From: Bacillota bacterium
GTDB lineage: Bacteria; Bacillota; Negativicutes; Sporomusales; UBA7701
Direction of reading: 5' to 3'
NCBI GenBank assembly: GCA_023415075.1
Contig: JAEZLU010000070.1
Location: 1-9,111 of the forward strand
Length of the DNA stretch: 9,111 bases
The notes beneath the pieces are model-generated. The model was not told the origin of the DNA. It made no database searches and was given only the letters and a program-made list of their open reading frames with translations. A program made the position numbers and the translations under genes. Of this stretch, positions 1 through 5,592 are shown piece by piece; position 1 is the stretch's first letter; every line of letters starts with the position of its first letter.

Positions 1-251
1 TAGCCCTGATAGGCTGGCCGAAGGAAGAGATTCCTCTGCCGACTGCCCTTATCACCAAGAAGGAGCTCGACATCCGCGGCTCCCGCAACAGCGCCCGCGA
101 GTTTCCGGCTGCCATCGAGCTGGTGGCCGCCGGCAAGGTCAAACTGGCGCCGATTATCAGCCATGTTATCGGCTTTGACGATCTGCCGGCCTATATCGGC
201 GAAATGGCCGAGCGGCCGGGTGATTACCTGAAGGTTATCGCTAAACTGTAG
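1..251 (+). CDS. Zinc-type medium-chain alcohol/polyol dehydrogenase, C-terminal end (partial)
   Basis: The reading frame is open from the window edge (first complete codon at 3) to a TAG at 249-251 and gives 82 residues. The visible part resembles the C-terminal segment of zinc-dependent medium-chain dehydrogenases of the sorbitol, threonine, L-idonate and galactonate dehydrogenase type. A 'TKKELDIRGSRNS' stretch matches the conserved 'strand plus G-S-R/T' turn near the end of the cofactor domain. It is followed by an 'AIELVAAGKVKLAPIISHV' helix and strand, and a terminal 'Y-L-K-V-I' strand. The zinc- and cofactor-binding parts lie outside the window, so substrate and cofactor cannot be inferred. 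The next gene is a complete member of the same superfamily only 45 nt downstream, so the two are probably cotranscribed. They are not a tandem duplicate at this end: the second protein has 'REIKVTGSLGSTW' where this one has 'KELDIRGSRNS'. Confidence 0.85.
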   Translation, partial: ALIGWPKEEIPLPTALITKKELDIRGSRNSAREFPAAIELVAAGKVKLAPIISHVIGFDDLPAYIGEMAERPGDYLKVIAKL

Positions 252-296
252 TCAAAATGCCGAATGATAAACCAAGGAAAAGGGATGTGATGTTCA

Positions 297-1337
297 GTGA
301 AAGGCTTGGTCAAGTTTGCCAGGGGTGACGGGAACATGGAGGTGCGGGAAATTGCTGAACCGAAGGCCGGCCCCGGTCAGGTGAAAATCGAGGTCAAAGC
401 CGCCGGTATCTGCGGCTCGGACCTACATATCTACCACGACGATATCGACGGCATACCGATCAATCCGCCAGTGGTGACCGGCCACGAGTTCAGCGGCGTT
501 ATTGCCGAGGTCGGCCCCGGGGTAAGCAAATGGAAAGTCGGCGACCGGGTATCGTCGGAAACGGCGGTAAGCTTCTGCGGCGAGTGCCTGTTCTGCCGGA
601 CCGGCCGCTACAACATCTGCAACAACCGGCGGACGCTGGGCTACTGGTATAACGGCGTCTTCACCAAATACACCATCGTGCCGCAGGAGAGAATTCACCG
701 GCTGCCGGACAATGTCGACTTCATTGCCGGCGCCCTGTGGGAGCCGCTGGCCTGCGTAACCCACGCCGCTCTCGAACTTACAACCATCACCACCGGCGAC
801 GTCGTCCTGGTGAGCGGTCCGGGAGCCATTGGCCTGATGGCTATGCAGGTGGCGAAATCCCAGGGGGCGATCGTTGTCGTCAGCGGCACCGATATCGACC
901 GGGAGCGACTGGCGCTGGCCAAGAAGCTGGGGGCCGATTACACCGTCGACGTGACCAAGGAGAAGCTGGCCGATGTGCTTGCCGGCCTTACCGACGGCCG
1001 GGGCGCCGATGTCCTGCTGGAGTGCTCGGGTTCGCCGCGGGCGGCCAACGACGGGCTGGTGCTCACCCGCAAGTTCGGCCAGTACACCCAGATCGGCCTG
1101 TTCGGCAAACCCATCCAGATTGACTTCGAAAAGATTTGCTACCGCGAGATCAAGGTGACCGGTTCTCTGGGTTCGACCTGGACGTCGTGGGAAAAAGCCA
1201 TCCAGCTGATGGCCAGCGGCAAGGTGAATACCAAGGCGCTGGTATCGGATATAATGCCGATAACCGAGTGGGAAAAAGCGTTCAAGAAATTCGAAAGCAA
1301 AGAAGGCATGAAGCTGGTATTGACGCCGGCTGAGTAA
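297..1337 (+). CDS. Zinc-dependent medium-chain dehydrogenase (sorbitol/threonine dehydrogenase-like)
   Basis: A complete 346-residue cytosolic dehydrogenase that should oxidise a secondary alcohol of a polyol, sugar acid or hydroxy-amino acid with NAD(P). Visible features in order: catalytic zinc motif GICGSD (Cys39, with Asp42), GHE (His63, Glu64), a structural-zinc lobe with Cys94, Cys97, Cys100 and Cys108 in C-x2-C-x2-C-x7-C spacing, a WEP motif (Glu149), and a Rossmann glycine motif GPGAIG (174-179). An acidic residue (Asp199) after the second strand favours NAD over NADP, but this is only suggestive. Length is normal for the family (about 340-350). The start is GTG at 297, because an in-frame TGA at 288-290 excludes anything further upstream and 'MKGLVKFA' matches the usual family N-terminus. 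The nearest Shine-Dalgarno-like run (AAGGAAAAGGG, 274-284) is rather far away (12 nt). The gene lies 15 nt before the transketolase genes, which supports a role in sugar or polyol catabolism. The exact substrate cannot be assigned. Confidence 0.93.
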   Translation: MKGLVKFARGDGNMEVREIAEPKAGPGQVKIEVKAAGICGSDLHIYHDDIDGIPINPPVVTGHEFSGVIAEVGPGVSKWKVGDRVSSETAVSFCGECLFCRTGRYNICNNRRTLGYWYNGVFTKYTIVPQERIHRLPDNVDFIAGALWEPLACVTHAALELTTITTGDVVLVSGPGAIGLMAMQVAKSQGAIVVVSGTDIDRERLALAKKLGADYTVDVTKEKLADVLAGLTDGRGADVLLECSGSPRAANDGLVLTRKFGQYTQIGLFGKPIQIDFEKICYREIKVTGSLGSTWTSWEKAIQLMASGKVNTKALVSDIMPITEWEKAFKKFESKEGMKLVLTPAE

Positions 1338-1343
1338 AGGAGG
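1336..1343 (+). promoter_or_regulatory. Ribosome binding site of transketolase N-terminal subunit
   Basis: AAAGGAGG lies 9 nt before the ATG at 1353 and overlaps the stop codon of the dehydrogenase gene (1335-1337). It is a near-perfect Shine-Dalgarno sequence, fixes the start of the downstream gene and fits a single mRNA. Confidence 0.85.
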
Positions 1344-1352
1344 AATGGTTAC

Positions 1353-2186
1353 ATGGCATTAGATGCCGCAAAAGAGAAACAGCTCCAGGAAATCGCCAAA
1401 CAGATGCGGATCGACATCGTAAAAATGCTGCACAACGTTAAGACCGGACACCCGGGCGGTTCGTTGTCGGCGGTGGAAATTCTCACCGTACTCTATCACA
1501 ACCAAATGAAGGTGGACTGCCAAAAACCCGGCTGCCCGGACCGCGACCGCTTCGTCGCCTCCAAAGGCCACTGCGCGCCGGTGCTGTACTGCACGCTGGC
1601 CGACAAAGGCTACTTCCCCAAAGACGAACTGAACAATCTTCGCCAGCTCGGTTGCATGCTCCAGGGCCATCCGGACATGAAGCGAACCCCGGGGGTGGAT
1701 ATTTCCACCGGGTCGCTCGGCCTCGGTCTGTCGGTCGGCGTCGGCATGAGCCTGGCGGCCAGACTCAACAAAAAGGACTATTACACCTATGTGCTGCTGG
1801 GCGACGGCGAGCTTCAGGAAGGGCAGGTGTGGGAGGCGGCGATGGCAGCCGCCAACTTCAAGCTTGACCACCTTATCGCCATTGTCGACAACAACGGCGT
1901 TCAGCTTGACGGCACACTGGCCGAGATCATGCCGGTGGGCGATGTCGGCGAGAAGTTCAAGGCCTTTGGCTGGAATGTGCTGAAGGTCGACGGCCACGAC
2001 ATCAGGGCGCTGGATGCCGCTATCGACAAGGCCAAAGCCAATCAGGGCCTGCCGACCGTCATCGTAGCCGCCACGGTGAAAGGCAAGGGCGTGTCCTTCA
2101 TGGAAGGCAAAAACAGCTGGCACGGCAAGGCTATCGAAGATAAAGATTTTGCCGCAGCGATGGCCGAGCTCGGAGGTGACAAGTAA
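1353..2186 (+). CDS. Transketolase, N-terminal (TPP-binding) subunit
   Basis: A 277-residue protein equivalent to the N-terminal third to half of a full-length transketolase (about 650 residues). With the product of the next gene it should form the thiamine-diphosphate enzyme that moves two-carbon ketol units between sugar phosphates. Visible motifs: GHPGGS (32-37), SKGH (70-73), STGSLGLG (118-125), and the TPP/Mg motif beginning GDGELQEGQVWEA (150-162) and ending with the DNN triplet (179-181), followed by KGKG (243-246). All the residues expected for TPP and metal binding appear intact. The split is natural: the gene ends cleanly and overlaps the C-terminal subunit gene by one base (TAATG). 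Split transketolases are common in archaea and Bacillota and often serve specialised catabolic routes, for example apulose-4-phosphate or sulfosugar transketolases. The dehydrogenases upstream suggest such a specialised role, but ordinary pentose phosphate activity cannot be ruled out. Confidence 0.96.
   Translation: MALDAAKEKQLQEIAKQMRIDIVKMLHNVKTGHPGGSLSAVEILTVLYHNQMKVDCQKPGCPDRDRFVASKGHCAPVLYCTLADKGYFPKDELNNLRQLGCMLQGHPDMKRTPGVDISTGSLGLGLSVGVGMSLAARLNKKDYYTYVLLGDGELQEGQVWEAAMAAANFKLDHLIAIVDNNGVQLDGTLAEIMPVGDVGEKFKAFGWNVLKVDGHDIRALDAAIDKAKANQGLPTVIVAATVKGKGVSFMEGKNSWHGKAIEDKDFAAAMAELGGDK
2172..2179 (+). promoter_or_regulatory. Ribosome binding site of transketolase C-terminal subunit
   Basis: GGAGGTGA inside the last codons of the N-terminal subunit gene lies 6 nt before the ATG at 2186. 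Together with the TAATG overlap it implies translational coupling and near-equal production of the two subunits. Confidence 0.8.
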
Positions 2187-3118
2187 TGAAAGCAATGCGT
2201 GACGCGTATGGTGAGGCGCTCGTCGAGCTTGGCAAGGCAAACGGGGACGTTATCGTTCTTGACGCCGACGTAGCCAGTTCCTCAAAGACGATTCTGTTCA
2301 AGAACGCCTATCCGGACCGCTTTTTTAACATCGGCATCGCCGAGGGCAACATGGTGGGCATCGCCGCCGGCCTGGCGGCCGCCGGCAAGATTCCGTTCGT
2401 CAATACCTTCGCCCTCTTTTTGACCCTACGGGCCGGCGACCCGGTCCGCAGCCTGGTGGCCTACAACAAGTTGAGCGTCAAACTGGCCGGCACTTACGGC
2501 GGCTTTTCCGATTCCTACGATGGCGCCAGCCATCAGTCGGTCGAGGACGTCGCCATCATGCGGGCAATTCCCAACCTGACGGTCATTGTTCCCTGCGACG
2601 AGTTCCAGACCAAGGCGGCCGTATATGCCGCCGCCGCCCACGAAGGACCGGTTTATCTGCGGCTCAGCCGGGCCGAAGTACCGCCGGTGTACGACGCCAA
2701 TATCAAGTTCGCCATCGGCAAGGGCACCTGCTTGCGGGAAGGCACCGATGTTACCATCGTCGCCAACGGCTACATGGTGACCAAGGCGCTAGAAGCCGCC
2801 GAAGCCCTGGCCCAGGAAGGCATCAAAGCCGAAGTTATCGACATGCCGACCGTCAAACCGGTCGACGCCGCCCTCATCCTCCAGTCGGCCCGCAAAACCG
2901 GGGCCGTGGTGACGGTGGAAGAGCACAGCATCTTCGGCGGCCTTGGTTCGGCCGTGGCCGAAGTGCTGGCAGGCGAGCTACCGCTGCCGCTGGAGATCGT
3001 CGGCATCCGCGATGTGTTCGGCGAATCGGGAGCCTACGAGGCCATCCTAAGTAAACACGGTATTGACAAGGCCGGCGTGACCGCCGCCGCCAAGAAGGCC
3101 ATCGCCCGCAAGAAGTAA
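2186..3118 (+). CDS. Transketolase, C-terminal (pyrimidine-binding) subunit
   Basis: A 310-residue partner of the preceding gene product, containing the pyrimidine-binding domain (about 1-165) and the C-terminal transketolase domain (about 180-310). The motif 'NIGIAEGNMVGIAAGLA' carries Glu53, which corresponds to the conserved glutamate that activates the TPP aminopyrimidine ring. 'DGASHQSVEDVAIMR' holds a conserved active-site His (His116), and 'YLRLSR' (157-162) closes the domain. The C-terminal domain has the usual 'VEEHSIFGGLGSAVAEVL' segment (244-261). Length agrees with other stand-alone C-terminal subunits (about 300-330). The start codon overlaps the stop of the N-terminal gene. It is the last gene of its operon, as a strong terminator begins 14 nt after the stop. 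DXP synthase and the E1-beta subunits of 2-oxoacid dehydrogenases share this fold, but the adjacent transketolase-type N-terminal subunit makes transketolase the best call. Confidence 0.95.
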   Translation: MKAMRDAYGEALVELGKANGDVIVLDADVASSSKTILFKNAYPDRFFNIGIAEGNMVGIAAGLAAAGKIPFVNTFALFLTLRAGDPVRSLVAYNKLSVKLAGTYGGFSDSYDGASHQSVEDVAIMRAIPNLTVIVPCDEFQTKAAVYAAAAHEGPVYLRLSRAEVPPVYDANIKFAIGKGTCLREGTDVTIVANGYMVTKALEAAEALAQEGIKAEVIDMPTVKPVDAALILQSARKTGAVVTVEEHSIFGGLGSAVAEVLAGELPLPLEIVGIRDVFGESGAYEAILSKHGIDKAGVTAAAKKAIARKK

Positions 3119-3132
3119 AGCATACTGATATC

Positions 3133-3167
3133 AGAGGCCTGCCGGCAGTTGCCGGCAGGCCTCTTTT
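3133..3167 (+). terminator. Rho-independent terminator of the dehydrogenase-transketolase operon
   Basis: AGAGGCCTGCCGGCA (3133-3147) is perfectly complementary to 3150-3164, giving a GC-rich stem of 14-15 bp with a small loop of 2-4 nt. A short T run (3164-3167) follows. It begins 14 nt after the transketolase stop codon. The T tract is short, but the stem is long and very stable. Confidence 0.88.
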
Positions 3168-3264
3168 ACGGCTAGAACGGGTTGGCCGGCAAGTGGAGAA
3201 AAACGGCTGCGGAAAATTTTTTCATTTTTACAATGTATTCTGAAAACTAACCCCCAGCATCTGC

Positions 3265-3275
3265 AGGAATTTCCT
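3265..3275. promoter_or_regulatory. Palindrome upstream of tctC promoter, possible regulator site
   Basis: AGGAA-T-TTCCT is a perfect 11-bp inverted repeat with one central base. It is centred about 46 bp before the putative -10 box, near -58 relative to the predicted start of transcription. That is a typical place for an activator. No regulator is encoded in the window and a chance palindrome of this size is possible. Confidence 0.3.
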
Positions 3276-3315
3276 ATTAATGGCGAGAAATAACAAATAA
3301 TTTCCCCGAAGCCCG

Positions 3316-3321
3316 TATAAT
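3316..3321 (+). promoter_or_regulatory. Putative -10 box of the tctC operon promoter
   Basis: A perfect TATAAT lies in the 293-bp gap between the terminator-bounded transketolase operon and tctC. I see no good TTGACA-like -35 box at 16-18 bp upstream; the region around 3290-3298 is AT-rich (TAACAAAT). The promoter may therefore depend on an activator. Transcription would start near 3328, giving a leader of about 85 nt. Confidence 0.45.
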
Positions 3322-3363
3322 AAGCAAGACTGCGGGCGTGTACAAGGGGCGGACAACGGCAGA

Positions 3364-3379
3364 GCCGGCTGCTGCCGGC
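3364..3379 (+). other. Hairpin in the tctC 5' leader
   Basis: GCCGGC (3364-3369) and GCCGGC (3374-3379) can pair as a 6-bp GC-only stem around the loop TGCT. No T run follows, so it is not a terminator. It would stand in the 5' untranslated leader about 17 nt before the ribosome binding site and may stabilise the message. GCCGG repeats are frequent throughout this DNA, so chance is a fair alternative. Confidence 0.3.
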
Positions 3380-3396
3380 AGGAAGCCGGATTAAAT

Positions 3397-3403
3397 GGGG
3401 GGG
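3397..3403 (+). promoter_or_regulatory. Unusual poly-G ribosome binding site of tctC
   Basis: Seven consecutive G residues end 8 nt before the GTG start at 3412. It is the only Shine-Dalgarno-like sequence at the right distance. Unlike the AGGAGG sites of most neighbouring genes, it is a homopolymer. Confidence 0.55.
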
Positions 3404-3411
3404 CGAAAACC

Positions 3412-4407
3412 GTGTTTAACAGGCTCATTGTATTTGCGGTGGTTTTATCACTGGTCGTCGTCTTGGCTGCCGGCTGCGGCAGTCAAACCGCCCAAAAAGC
3501 CGAAGCACCCAAATATCCCACCAAGTCGGTGGAAATAATTATTTCCTGGGAGGCCGGGGGAGCGACCGACGTACTTTTCCGGGCCCTCGGCACCGTCTTT
3601 CCCAAGTATGCCAACAACCAGCAGCTCATTGTCAAGAACATCCCCGGGGGCGGCTCGGCCATAGGCTACACCGAGGCCATGAAGGCCAAGGGCGATGGCT
3701 ATACGATTGTGGCCGGGGCGTCGCCAATGGTCTCCAAGATTCACATGAGCGAGGTAAAGTTCGACGCTAAGACGTTCATACCGGTAATCCTGGTTGTCGA
3801 TACACCCTGCATGGTCATGGTACCGGCCGACTCACCCTACAAGACCCTGAAGGATTTCCTCGACGAGGCCAAAAAGCGTCCGGGTGAGGTAACAGTCGGC
3901 AACGGCGGCTCGGGCGGCGGCACCCATCTGGCGGCCCTGGCCTTCGAAAACGCCGTCGACGTCAAGTTCAAGCATGTTCCCTTCCAGGGGGGCGGACCGT
4001 CGATAACCTCGGTAATGGGCAAGCACATCGACTCGGTGATGGTTTCGTCGCCTGAGGGCATACCTCAGGCTCAGGCCGGACAGCTCCGCATTCTCGGCGT
4101 ATTCGGCGAAAAACGGCTGGAGCTGTTCCCGAATGTCCCCACCGCCAAAGAGCAGGGAATCAACTTCAAGTTCTCGATGTGGCGCGGCGTGCTTGCTCCC
4201 AAGGATACGCCGCCGGAAGTGGTGAAGCAGATCCACGACATCTTCAAGCAGTGTATGGATGATGCCACCTTCAAGGCCAAAGCCAAGGAGCTGAGTGTCG
4301 ACCTTCAGTACATGGGCACCCAGGAGTTCACCAAGTTCATGCAGTCCGAGGATGAGCAGTACATGAACCTTATCAAGAAAGCAAAGCTCGGCGACCGCTA
4401 CAAGTAA
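3412..4407 (+). CDS. tctC: Tripartite tricarboxylate transporter solute-binding lipoprotein (Bug/TctC family)
   Basis: A 331-residue extracytoplasmic binding protein that captures an organic acid and delivers it to the TctA/TctB membrane complex. The N-terminus has a charged start (MFNR), a hydrophobic core (5-18) and a lipobox-like LAAGC with Cys22 as the likely lipid-anchored residue, so it should be tethered to the membrane surface. Mature-domain hallmarks: 'YPTKSVEIIISWEAGGATD' (strand and ligand loop, 35-53), 'NIPGGGSAIGYTEAMKAKGDGYT' region (77-98), 'GNGGSGGGTH' (163-172), and 'FPNVPTAKEQGI' near 239-250. Length is usual for the family. The start is GTG at 3412, the only one giving an intact signal peptide with a nearby Shine-Dalgarno run. 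Bug proteins bind citrate, other carboxylates, amino acids, nicotinate or aromatic acids, so the ligand cannot be predicted. The gene is separated from tctB and tctA by two enzyme genes, which probably act on the imported compound. Confidence 0.95.
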   Translation: MFNRLIVFAVVLSLVVVLAAGCGSQTAQKAEAPKYPTKSVEIIISWEAGGATDVLFRALGTVFPKYANNQQLIVKNIPGGGSAIGYTEAMKAKGDGYTIVAGASPMVSKIHMSEVKFDAKTFIPVILVVDTPCMVMVPADSPYKTLKDFLDEAKKRPGEVTVGNGGSGGGTHLAALAFENAVDVKFKHVPFQGGGPSITSVMGKHIDSVMVSSPEGIPQAQAGQLRILGVFGEKRLELFPNVPTAKEQGINFKFSMWRGVLAPKDTPPEVVKQIHDIFKQCMDDATFKAKAKELSVDLQYMGTQEFTKFMQSEDEQYMNLIKKAKLGDRYK

Positions 4408-4430
4408 GCCCTGGCTGTGACGGTATAACG

Positions 4431-4448
4431 GGGGACCTACGGGTCCCC
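4431..4448 (+). other. Stable UACG-tetraloop hairpin between tctC and the M24 gene
   Basis: GGGGACC (4431-4437) and GGTCCCC (4442-4448) form a perfect 7-bp stem around TACG, giving a C(UACG)G tetraloop, one of the exceptionally stable UNCG class. Only a weak, broken T run follows (TTTATT, 4451-4456). I infer a leaky terminator or a 3' stability element that lets the binding-protein message accumulate above that of the downstream genes, as is common for binding-protein operons. Confidence 0.7.
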
Positions 4449-4471
4449 ACTTTATTGAAAGGACTGTTTCC

Positions 4472-5581
4472 ATGAACAGACTTGCTGAAATCAACGCCAA
4501 GCACGAGCGCCTACGGGACTTCATGGCGGAAAAAGGCTACAGCGCCGTTCTCCTGAAAAAGCAGCCTAACTTCTCCTGGTTTACCGCCGGCGGTCTTAAC
4601 ATGGTCGGCATTGCCACCGAAATGGGAATGACCTCCCTGCTCATCACCAGGGATGGCCGCTACTGCATCGCCAACAGGATCGAGGCCGCTCGCATGATGG
4701 ATGAAGAAGGTCTGGCGGCTCTCGGCTTCGAGCTGCTGGAGCACGAGTGGTACGTCGACCGGGAAGCCGAGCTAATCCGCCAGGTAGCCGGCGGCCTTGA
4801 ACAGGTGGCGGCCGACGTAAGCTTTGCCGCCTGCAAAAACGCCGACGGCGAGCTGAGGAAGCTGCGCTTCTCGCTTACCGAGAACGAAGTAGAGCGCTAC
4901 CTCTTCCTGGGCGAGAAACTGTCGGCGACAATCGAAAAGACCGCGCTAGGCATCCGGCCGGGGGACAAGGAGTGCGAAATCGCCGGCCGTCTGGGAGCTG
5001 AGCTGTGGAAGGACCGCATCGACCCCACCGGGATAATGGTGGCGGCCGACGACCGGATTTACAAGTACCGCCACCCCATCCCCACCAGCCAGATGGTCAA
5101 GCGGTATGTAATGGTCTGCGTAAACGCACGCTATAAGGGGCTGATCACCACCGTCACCCGCATGGTCCACTTCGGCCGGCCGACGGCCGAGCTTGCCCAG
5201 CAGTATCTGCACAACAATGAAATCGAGTGCCGGATGATTGCCGCCACCAAAGCGGGCCAGCCCGCGGTCGCCGCTTTCAAGGCGGCGCTGGCCGCCTACC
5301 GGGAGCTCGGCTATGCCGACGAGTGGCAGCTCCATCACCAGGGCGGGGCAATGGGCTACTACGGGCGCGACAGCAAGGTTACCGAGGCCACGGCCGACCT
5401 GGTTGTTGAAAACCAGGCCTACTGCTGGAATCCCTCAATTTCCGGCACGAAGACCGAGGACGGCTTCATCGCCACCGGCCACGGCCCGCTGTTCATCACC
5501 AGGCCGGTAATCTTTCCCCGCCTGAAAACGACAATCGACGGCCTGACCCTGGTAAAACCTGGAATGCTTATTATCGATTAG
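4472..5581 (+). CDS. M24/creatinase-fold hydrolase homologue with degenerate metal site
   Basis: A 369-residue cytosolic protein with an N-terminal creatinase-type domain (about 5-130) and a C-terminal 'pita-bread' M24 domain (about 138-349). ATG at 4472 is preceded by AAAGGA at a spacing of 8 nt. M24 peptidases such as aminopeptidase P bind two metals through Asp, Asp, His, Glu, Glu. By alignment by eye, the first Asp position is Cys216 (before ARYKG), the second is Thr227 (TTVTR instead of SDxTR), the His is kept as His289, the first Glu is Asn320 (WNPS instead of xEPG), and the last Glu is kept as Glu329 (TED). His201 (YRHP) matches the substrate-binding His of aminopeptidase P and the catalytic His of creatinase. 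Three of five ligands are thus gone, so a dimetal peptidase is unlikely. A metal-independent amidinohydrolase- or ectoine-hydrolase-like C-N bond hydrolase is more plausible. It sits inside a TTT operon, suggesting that it acts on the imported substrate. Automatic annotation would probably say 'Xaa-Pro peptidase', which the residues do not support. Confidence 0.88.
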   Translation: MNRLAEINAKHERLRDFMAEKGYSAVLLKKQPNFSWFTAGGLNMVGIATEMGMTSLLITRDGRYCIANRIEAARMMDEEGLAALGFELLEHEWYVDREAELIRQVAGGLEQVAADVSFAACKNADGELRKLRFSLTENEVERYLFLGEKLSATIEKTALGIRPGDKECEIAGRLGAELWKDRIDPTGIMVAADDRIYKYRHPIPTSQMVKRYVMVCVNARYKGLITTVTRMVHFGRPTAELAQQYLHNNEIECRMIAATKAGQPAVAAFKAALAAYRELGYADEWQLHHQGGAMGYYGRDSKVTEATADLVVENQAYCWNPSISGTKTEDGFIATGHGPLFITRPVIFPRLKTTIDGLTLVKPGMLIID

Positions 5582-5592
5582 GAGGCAAGGAC

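Noticed and set aside
297..1337. Tandem duplication of the two adjacent zinc dehydrogenases
   Set aside because: The C-terminal regions differ clearly, so they are separate subtypes rather than recent copies.
1359..2240. Long open frame of 293 codons on the minus strand opposite the transketolase N-terminal gene
   Set aside because: It mirrors a gene with full transketolase motifs; the antisense product resembles no family, and such frames are common in GC-rich coding DNA.
3168..3411. Possible sigma-54 promoter around the TTGGCCGGC at 3183
   Set aside because: The GG and GC elements do not occur at the required 10-nt spacing; the -12 part is TGGA rather than TTGC.
4412..4456. Full Rho-independent terminator after tctC
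   Set aside because: The stem is good, but the following T run is broken (ACTTTATT) and the downstream genes have no other visible promoter, so only a leaky or stabilising role is supported.
3832..4524. Minus-strand open frame of 230 codons opposite tctC
   Set aside because: It is a shadow of tctC with no recognisable domain, and it runs across the hairpin and the start of the M24 gene.
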